From CAYRVF01 sp964427535 (GTDB taxonomy: Bacteria > Chloroflexota > Ktedonobacteria > Ktedonobacterales > JADMIN01): a stretch of 34,196 nucleotides of DNA. The translations under genes and the position numbers were made by a program. The stretch is from assembly GCA_964427535.1 (NCBI GenBank), contig CAYRVF010000051.1, positions 1 to 34,196 on the forward strand. Direction: 5' to 3'. Below the pieces are notes generated by a model that had not been told where the DNA came from, made no database searches, and saw only the letters and a list, made by a program, of their open reading frames with translations. This document shows, one piece after another, positions 29,081-34,196 of this stretch (the first letter of the stretch is position 1; each line of letters starts with the position of its first letter).

Positions 29081-30592
29081 ATGGAGATCGAGGCAAAATT
29101 CGCGGTCACAGGTCCACTCAGCGCCGACGACATTTCACAGCTCGACATTGATCCGTATGCGCTGCGCTCAACCGGCGAGGCACGGCACACCGACGTGCTG
29201 CTCGACACGCCTGATCGCGCAATCACCTCAGGCAAGAATGCGCTGCGGGTGCGCTCGCAGGGCGAGCGGGTGATCGCCACCTTCAAGGGACCGAACGCGG
29301 GCAGTGGCGGCACCCACGAGCGCGAGGAGATCGAGGCCGATGTCGAGGGCGTTCTCGGCGGCGATTTTTCGGGGCTGCCCTCCGTGGTCGCCGAACGCGT
29401 CGCCCCGCTGATCGGCGATGCGCCACTGCGGCCGCTGATCGCGAACGACATCGCGCGCTCCACGTGGGCCATCGAGCGCGAGGGGCAGGTCGTCGGCGAG
29501 TTGGCGCTCGACACCGGCACGATCAGCGCGGGCGGGCGGAGCACTGAGGTCCACGAGCTGGAGGTAGAGCTGAAGGGCGACGGCACACGCGAGGACATCG
29601 CCGCGCTCGCCGCACGCCTGCCAGAGCTGCTGCCGCTCAAGCCTGAGCCGCATAGCAAGCTCGAGCGTGGCCTCGCCCTGCTCGACGGCGGCAAGACCAC
29701 ACAGGCGCGACGCATGCCCTTGGCGCAGGCTGGGCGGCAGTACGTCGCCAAACAGACGCGGCGGATGCGCAAGCATGAGCCACGCGCGCGTGCTGGTACG
29801 GACCCCGAGGGCGTGCATAAGATGCGTGTCGACGTACGCCGGTTGCGCTCGGCCCTGCGGCTCCTCGAAAGCGCGCCGGTGTTCTCGGCCAAAGAGCTGC
29901 GCGGGTACCGCAAGGGGCTACGCAACGTGGCGGACGCGCTAGGCGAGGTCCGCGACCTGGATGTGCAGATTCAGCGAGTCGCGACCTACGCCAAAGCGCA
30001 GCCCGATCTTGAGGCCGATCTGGAGATGCTGCGCCAACTCCTGCTGGACCGCAAGCAGACCGCACACGCACGTCTTGTCGCCCAGCTCGACGGCAATAAG
30101 TTCGCCCGTCTGATGAACCAGCTCGAAGACTTCGCCTCGGAGGAGAACGACAGCCACCCCGATGGACCGCCGGTGCTGGTGCGCAACTTCGCGGGCAGCG
30201 CCATCTGGCGGCACTATGAGGATGTGCAGCGGTTCGATACCGTCATCGCCGACGCCTCACCGGCCACGCTGCACCTGCTGCGCATCGCGGGCAAACGGCT
30301 GCGCTACGCCGTTGACCTCTTCGAGAAGGCGCTGGGGAAGCGCGCGGAACCTGCGACCGAATTGCTTACGCGCATGCAAGATCACCTCGGCGACTTCCAC
30401 GATGTCGTCGTCGCGCTTGATCTTGTCGAAGGTGTGGCGCGTAAGAATCCCGGCAACCAGGGGCTGCTCATCTTCGCCTCGGCCCTCGCCGCCCAGCGCG
30501 ACGAGCTGCACCGCACCTTCCCCGCGCTCTGGTCGGAGGTCTCGGGGAGGGATTTCCGCGAGCGGCTTGCGGGCGCCATCGCACGGTTATAG
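29081..30592 (+). CDS. CYTH-CHAD domain protein (inorganic polyphosphate-associated)
   Basis: A 503-residue two-domain protein. The N-terminal CYTH domain (about 1-200) opens with the EIEAKF signature and has the basic strands of the triphosphate tunnel (ALRVRSQGERVIATFKG, HELEVELKGDG), as in inorganic triphosphatases. The C-terminal CHAD domain (about 215-495) is an alpha-helical module with conserved basic residues (VHKMRVDVRRLRSALRLLES and RIAGKRLRYAVDLFEKA) that binds polyphosphate. Roles in polyphosphate granules or triphosphate hydrolysis are established for the family; catalytic activity here is inferred. It lies 33 nt after the MidA-type gene, and a strong terminator follows at 30622. 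Confidence 0.93.
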   Translation: MEIEAKFAVTGPLSADDISQLDIDPYALRSTGEARHTDVLLDTPDRAITSGKNALRVRSQGERVIATFKGPNAGSGGTHEREEIEADVEGVLGGDFSGLPSVVAERVAPLIGDAPLRPLIANDIARSTWAIEREGQVVGELALDTGTISAGGRSTEVHELEVELKGDGTREDIAALAARLPELLPLKPEPHSKLERGLALLDGGKTTQARRMPLAQAGRQYVAKQTRRMRKHEPRARAGTDPEGVHKMRVDVRRLRSALRLLESAPVFSAKELRGYRKGLRNVADALGEVRDLDVQIQRVATYAKAQPDLEADLEMLRQLLLDRKQTAHARLVAQLDGNKFARLMNQLEDFASEENDSHPDGPPVLVRNFAGSAIWRHYEDVQRFDTVIADASPATLHLLRIAGKRLRYAVDLFEKALGKRAEPATELLTRMQDHLGDFHDVVVALDLVEGVARKNPGNQGLLIFASALAAQRDELHRTFPALWSEVSGRDFRERLAGAIARL

Positions 30593-30621
30593 GGTTACAG
30601 CCGTCAGCTGACTCAACATAC

Positions 30622-30664
30622 GCGCGTGAGAACCTGACGACGTGTACGTTCTCACGCGCATTTT
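30622..30664 (+). terminator. Strong rho-independent terminator
   Basis: GCGCGTGAGAAC (30622-30633) pairs perfectly with GTTCTCACGCGC (30648-30659), a 12-bp stem, followed by ATTTT. It ends the MidA/CYTH-CHAD transcript 30 nt after the stop. Confidence 0.85.
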
Positions 30665-30670
30665 GTGGGA

Positions 30671-30701
30671 GAGCCGCCGCACGTGATAGTCGCGGCGGCT
30701 C
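30671..30701. terminator. Second stem-loop behind the main terminator
   Basis: GAGCCGCCGC (30671-30680) and GCGGCGGCTC (30692-30701) form a perfect 10-bp stem with an 11-nt loop. It lies 12 nt beyond the first hairpin and lacks a T-run on the plus strand, so it may be a backup terminator or another palindromic element. Confidence 0.4.
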
Positions 30702-30751
30702 GCCTTACGTAACTAGACACGATACGTCTCTATGGGAAAGGTGACAGATCA

Positions 30752-31243
30752 ATGACCAGCGGCGTGCGGCTTCGGGACGTCACGGAGGCCGACCTTCCGA
30801 TCTTCTACGAGCAGCAGCTCGATCCCGCGGCCAACGTGATGGCCGCGTTCACCGCGAAGGACCCGGCGGATAGAGAAGCCTTTCTGGCGCACTGGCACGA
30901 CATTCTGGCCGACGACACCGACATCACCAGAACGATCGTCGCCGACGAGCAAGTCGCGGGGAATCTCGTGTGCTATCTCGATTCCGGCCAGCGAGAGGTC
31001 GGCTACTGGCTGGGCACAGCCTTCTGGGGCAAGGGCATTGCCACCCGCGCCCTCTCGCTGTTTCTGGAGACCTATTCGACGCGACCTCTGTATGCACGTG
31101 TCGCGAAGGATAATCTGGCGTCACGGCGGGTGCTCGAAAAGTGCGGGTTCGTCGTCGTGGGCGAGGATCGCGGGTTCTCCCATGCGCGTGGGCAGGATGT
31201 CGAGGAGCTGGTGCTGGCGCTCCCAGCGAATGCAGCGAGGTAA
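30752..31243 (+). CDS. GNAT family N-acetyltransferase
   Basis: A 163-residue GNAT protein of the RimJ/RimL-like type (Acetyltransf_3). It transfers an acetyl group from acetyl-CoA to an amine. Motif A, the CoA-pyrophosphate site, is EVGYWLGTAFWGKGIATRAL (about 81-100), and motif B is NLASRRVLEKCGFVVVGE (about 119-136). The opening VRLRDVTEADLPIFYE is typical. AAAGGTGA lies about 10 nt before ATG 30752. It stands alone between a strong terminator and the kinase promoter region. The acceptor (protein N-terminus, antibiotic or metabolite) cannot be predicted. Confidence 0.9.
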   Translation: MTSGVRLRDVTEADLPIFYEQQLDPAANVMAAFTAKDPADREAFLAHWHDILADDTDITRTIVADEQVAGNLVCYLDSGQREVGYWLGTAFWGKGIATRALSLFLETYSTRPLYARVAKDNLASRRVLEKCGFVVVGEDRGFSHARGQDVEELVLALPANAAR

Positions 31244-31296
31244 GGCGGTTCGACTGGGCTGCACGGACTGTGATCGTCGTCATAGCTGGGGCGTGA

Positions 31297-31351
31297 GGAC
31301 ACGCGAGAGTGTCCGCGTGTGTCACACTCTGCGCGTTGTGGCACGTATAAT
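31297..31351 (+). promoter_or_regulatory. Promoter/operator region of the Ser/Thr kinase gene
   Basis: A consensus -10 TATAAT is at 31346-31351, 62 nt before the start codon. The -35 region is weak (CACACT). Upstream lie the inverted repeat GGACAC-gcgaga-GTGTCC (31297-31314) and an overlapping stem CGCGAGAGTGT / ACACTCTGCG (about 31302-31334), which could be an operator or the end of the GNAT transcript. Confidence 0.45.
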
Positions 31352-31412
31352 AAATTAGCGGCTCATCCGTGGTGCGGGGGGCCTCGGGTGCAAGTGGGTC
31401 GCCGGAGGGGGC

Positions 31413-32813
31413 ATGGACGATCTCGTAGGGCAGACGCTCGGTCAGTATCGCGTTGACGCGCTGATCGGGCTGGGTGGCATGGCGCGCGTCTACCGGGCCT
31501 ATCAGCAGGCGCTCGACCGGAATGTCGCGATCAAGGCCATCCCGACCCGCGTGGACAACGTCGTCGATAGTGACTTCGTGCGGCAGTTCAACACCGAGGC
31601 GCGACTCATCGCCCGCCTGGCGCATCCGCACATCGTGCCCGTCCACGACTTCGGCGAGACGCCCAGTTGGGCCTACATCGTGATGGAATATCTCGCGGGC
31701 GGCACTGTACGGGACCGCTTCGTGCAGGCCGAGACGCAGCACCTGCCGCTCAATCTCACGTGGGTGCTCAACCTGCTGGAGCAGGCGGCGCATGCGCTCG
31801 ACTTCGCGCACACCAACGGCGTCGTTCACCGCGATGTCAAGCCGGCGAACATGCTGCTGCGCTCCGAAGACCAGTTACTGCTCTCCGACTTCGGCATCGC
31901 GACGATTCTCGCGGCGAGCAAGGCCGCCTCGCGTACACAGACGCCGGTCGGCACGCCGCAGTACATGGCGCCCGAGCAGGGAACGCCGCACGGCAAAATC
32001 GACGGTCGCACCGACATCTACGCGCTCGGCATCGTGCTCTTCCAGGCCGTCACGGGGCGGCTCCCCTTCACCGGCGAGTCGCCCATCGCGATCATCATGA
32101 AGCAGATTCATGAGCCGCTGCCACGACCCTCCGCGCTCGCCCCGGGTCTGCCCCCGAGCGTGGAGCACATCATCCAGCGGGCGGCTGCGAAAGACCCGGC
32201 GGCGCGCTACCAGCGGGCGGCGGAGATGGCGAGCGAGCTGCGCGCGGCCAACGATGAGCTGCGCCTCGGCGTCCGGCGCTACGTGCCGACGATGCCGCGC
32301 GGCAGCGTGCAGGCCGCGAGCAACCCAGTCTATCTGGCCAATCAGCAGGTGCCGATGCCCGCGCGTGTCGTGACTGGCCCCATCAGCCCGGTCGGCATCT
32401 GCTTCCGCTGTGGCACGCCGAACAATCCCGCGAACCACTTCTGCACGAGCTGCGGCTACGACCTCTCCGGCGCACGTGCCCGCAACGACCATGTGCGTGG
32501 CAAGAGCGGGCAGCCGCTGCGCTGTCGCATCCTCTTCCGCAACGGCGCACTCGCGGGCCGCGCCTTTGTGCTGCATCAGGACACGACGACGCTCGGCCGC
32601 ACGAACAAAAACGACATCGTAGTTCCCGGCGGCACGGTCTCACGCTTCCACGCGAAGCTTACCTTCTCACGCGGCCGCTGGCTGATCGAGGATCTCAAGA
32701 GCTCGAACGGCACCTTCGTCAACGGCGCGCGCGTGCAGAAGCCCAAGCCGCTCGGCTCGGGTGACGAGGTACGCCTGGGCGACGAAATCCTCACCTTCGA
32801 CGTGCTGGAGTAA
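31413..32813 (+). CDS. Serine/threonine protein kinase with zinc ribbon and FHA domain
   Basis: A 466-residue signalling protein. Kinase domain 9-285: glycine loop GLGGMARVYRA, Lys41, HRDVKPAN (139-146, catalytic Asp141), DFG (159-161) and APE (186-188). A four-cysteine zinc ribbon follows (Cys330, Cys333, Cys344, Cys347). The C-terminal FHA domain (about 372-464) has GR (395-396), SRFH (410-413) and SSNGTFVNG, and would bind phosphothreonine. Most bacterial PknB-like kinases have a membrane helix and outer PASTA domains; this one has no membrane segment, so it should be cytoplasmic. GGAGG lies directly before ATG 31413. The membrane-TPR gene is 90 nt downstream and may be its partner. Confidence 0.94.
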   Translation: MDDLVGQTLGQYRVDALIGLGGMARVYRAYQQALDRNVAIKAIPTRVDNVVDSDFVRQFNTEARLIARLAHPHIVPVHDFGETPSWAYIVMEYLAGGTVRDRFVQAETQHLPLNLTWVLNLLEQAAHALDFAHTNGVVHRDVKPANMLLRSEDQLLLSDFGIATILAASKAASRTQTPVGTPQYMAPEQGTPHGKIDGRTDIYALGIVLFQAVTGRLPFTGESPIAIIMKQIHEPLPRPSALAPGLPPSVEHIIQRAAAKDPAARYQRAAEMASELRAANDELRLGVRRYVPTMPRGSVQAASNPVYLANQQVPMPARVVTGPISPVGICFRCGTPNNPANHFCTSCGYDLSGARARNDHVRGKSGQPLRCRILFRNGALAGRAFVLHQDTTTLGRTNKNDIVVPGGTVSRFHAKLTFSRGRWLIEDLKSSNGTFVNGARVQKPKPLGSGDEVRLGDEILTFDVLE

Positions 32814-32903
32814 CTGTCTGTTGACCCAGCGTATCACCGCCTGTATACTCCCTTCACACCTTCCAGTCCGGGCGTATTGTGTCGTGGCCAGAGGAGATAA
32901 TGC

Positions 32904-34046
32904 ATGGGAAACAGGCGGCAAGAGCTTCGTGGCGCGGTCTTCGGTGGACGTACGGATCGGCTCTTTATTCCCCCGCTGCTGGTTGTTCTTGGGATTGGCT
33001 TCATTCTGCTGCACTCCTCAACCAGTTCGACGACGTCTGGCGAGCGACTACTTATCGGCGGCATTGTCATCGCGGCTGGCGGTGTCGTGTGGTCGATTGT
33101 CTCAATCCGCCAGGAAATCGAACGTCGTCGCCACACCTCAGTTGAGCGCTCGATGGATCGCGTGATTGCCACGTGGGTGCGTGAGGGACGCGTGTTGCCG
33201 GTTCCCGCGCCGCCACGGAAGTGGGAGGGCGCGCTCAGCCAGTCGCAGCTGCGCGATCAGCAGGTGGCACATGTGCTCGCGCGCATCCCCTGGGGCATCC
33301 GCCAGACGGTGCCGAGCGCTGGCGTGGAAGCGTTATTTGACCGCACCGTCGCCCGCGTGCGCGGGTTTACGGGCGACTGGTCAGATCTAGAAGGCCCGCT
33401 TGAGATCTTTGCCGAGATGCAGGAGCCCTACTGTTTCATTGGAGCGGCGGAACTGCTGTATGCGTTGTCGTACCGCCGTTCGTCGCTGCACGAGCAAGAA
33501 GGCCTGGTGCAAGGGCTGCGGTTTACGGCGATCGCCGAGTATTATGTCCCTAGGCACCCTGATGCGCTCATCACCCGCGCGACCCTGCTCGTAGCGGGCG
33601 GATATGACTCATGGCTTTCAATGGCTCGCGAGACTATTGCGCTGTTGCGGGATGTCGCGCCCGAACACAAACGGTTGCCGGTCGTTGAAGAGCGCTATGC
33701 AGAGAAAACCAAACAATTTGACGCAGCACTTGAAGCGAACGCACGCATTCTCGCGAATCCACCCAGCACCGAAGAGTTGTATGCCGCAATGCGTCGGCGC
33801 GGGATGCTCTTTATGAGCATGAAACGGCTGGAAGATGCGGAACAGATCAACGCCGAGTTGCTCGCGAAAAAACCAGACGATCCATGGACCTGGCACAACC
33901 AGTCAATCGTGCTCACCGGATTGAAGCGTTACAAGGAGGCGCTCGACTGCAACGAGCGTGCCCTCTCCATCATGAATTTCGCAGTGGCACAAGAGCAGGG
34001 CAGGAAGATCAAAGCGGCAATGTCGCAGAGCGGTCAGCCGACATAG
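32904..34046 (+). CDS. Membrane protein with two N-terminal helices and TPR-like repeats
   Basis: A 380-residue protein. Two hydrophobic helices lie near 20-38 (LFIPPLLVVLGIGFILLHS) and 49-68 (LLIGGIVIAAGGVVWSIVSI), so both ends should face the same side, probably the cytoplasm. A charged region (IRQEIERRRHTSVERSMDR) follows, and the C-terminal part (about 250-370) forms TPR-like helical pairs, most clearly around EELYAAMRRRGMLFMSMKRLEDAE and DPWTWHNQSIVLTGLKRYKEALDCNERAL, in pieces. TPRs bind other proteins. It follows the Ser/Thr kinase by 90 nt, and a kinase substrate or scaffold role is possible but inferred. The ribosome site (GGAGATAATGC) before ATG 32904 is good. It converges on uvrA. 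Confidence 0.8.
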   Translation: MGNRRQELRGAVFGGRTDRLFIPPLLVVLGIGFILLHSSTSSTTSGERLLIGGIVIAAGGVVWSIVSIRQEIERRRHTSVERSMDRVIATWVREGRVLPVPAPPRKWEGALSQSQLRDQQVAHVLARIPWGIRQTVPSAGVEALFDRTVARVRGFTGDWSDLEGPLEIFAEMQEPYCFIGAAELLYALSYRRSSLHEQEGLVQGLRFTAIAEYYVPRHPDALITRATLLVAGGYDSWLSMARETIALLRDVAPEHKRLPVVEERYAEKTKQFDAALEANARILANPPSTEELYAAMRRRGMLFMSMKRLEDAEQINAELLAKKPDDPWTWHNQSIVLTGLKRYKEALDCNERALSIMNFAVAQEQGRKIKAAMSQSGQPT

Positions 34047-34091
34047 AGGCTTCCCGAGCGACACCGCACAGGTGTCAGTTCCGAACTCGAA

Positions 34092-34127
34092 GCTGGGGCG
34101 CGTGAAGGTGTCTTCATGCGCCCCAGC
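34092..34127. terminator. Bidirectional terminator between the TPR gene and uvrA
   Basis: A 16-bp nearly perfect stem (one G-T pair) with a GTGT loop: GCTGGGGCGCGTGAAG (34092-34107) with CTTCATGCGCCCCAGC (34112-34127). It lies midway between two convergent stops (34046 and 34146) and so can end both transcripts. Confidence 0.75.
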
Positions 34128-34145
34128 CTGTCTCGTTCGCAGCCC

Positions 34146-34196
34146 CTACATCGCGATGGGCTGGCGCAGGATGGGCGCGAGGAACTCGCCGGTGTA
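34146..34196 (-). CDS. uvrA: UvrABC excinuclease subunit A, C-terminal end only
   Basis: The last 16 codons of a minus-strand gene run off the window edge: YTGEFLAPILRQPIAM then TAG. The YTG-x-F/Y-L-x-P-x-L pattern is the well-known extreme C-terminus of UvrA, the damage-sensing ATPase of nucleotide excision repair. Too little is present to check any domain, so the call rests on this short match. Confidence 0.72.
   Translation of the reverse strand, partial: YTGEFLAPILRQPIAM

Noticed and set aside
30924..31829. 301-codon minus-strand ORF across the GNAT and kinase genes
   Set aside because: It is the antisense of two genes with complete family motifs, and its own product has no recognisable domain.

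Overview
The window is GC-rich and gene-dense, with about 30 protein genes on both strands and no rRNA, tRNA, CRISPR array, transposase or integrase that I can see. I think it is a chromosomal segment of a Chloroflexota bacterium (Ktedonobacteria- or Thermomicrobia-like). The reasons are high GC, proline-rich single-pass membrane proteins, a Ser/Thr kinase joined to a zinc ribbon and FHA domain, KGG-repeat stress proteins, and GH57 plus GT4 enzymes. This placement is an inference from gene content; no phylogenetic marker was tested.

Layout. 1-1225: 3' part of a glutamate dehydrogenase gene (+). 1305-7933: a run of minus-strand genes read right to left: type III pantothenate kinase (coaX), a GT4 glycosyltransferase with a GH57 glycosidase 22 nt behind it (probable alpha-glucan metabolism), an uncharacterised 175-aa protein, an aminoglycoside-phosphotransferase-fold kinase with a long structured leader, and a HIT protein. 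8118-8822: radC (+). 8823-10942: two membrane-anchored proteins of unknown function, on the minus strand, lying between two copies of the radC 3' end. 10943-12854 (+): VOC protein, methyltransferase and a cysteine-free ribosomal protein S4. 13316-16603 (-): HAD phosphatase, sodium:solute symporter with its DUF3311 partner, and a small ORF. 16702-18456 (+): single-domain response regulator and a membrane-anchored lysozyme-fold protein. 18464-21336 (-): small zinc-finger-like protein, FAD/NAD ferredoxin-reductase-type enzyme and an HTH-GAF regulator. 21658-22032 (+): KGG-repeat stress protein. 22171-23348 (-): divergent sigma factor translationally coupled to a 121-aa protein, behind a near-consensus promoter. 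23675-25746 (+): carrier-protein-like gene lacking its phosphopantetheine serine, then an acyl-CoA ligase. 26203-26442 (+): small HTH protein. 26599-27477 (-): lipA. 27785-34046 (+): MidA-type methyltransferase, CYTH-CHAD protein, GNAT acetyltransferase, Ser/Thr kinase-zinc ribbon-FHA protein and a membrane-TPR protein. The window ends in the 3' end of uvrA (-).

Most genes have a clear Shine-Dalgarno sequence (AGGAG/AAGGAG type), which fixes many starts downstream of the longest open frame. Several stem-loop terminators and sigma-70-like promoters can be read directly.

Most interesting observations: the duplicated radC tail bracketing a 2-kb segment, with both differences between the copies synonymous; the structured leader with a possible leader peptide ahead of the small-molecule kinase; the carrier protein with DPT instead of DST; the sigma-factor/121-aa gene pair; and the cysteine-free S4 outside the usual ribosomal operon.
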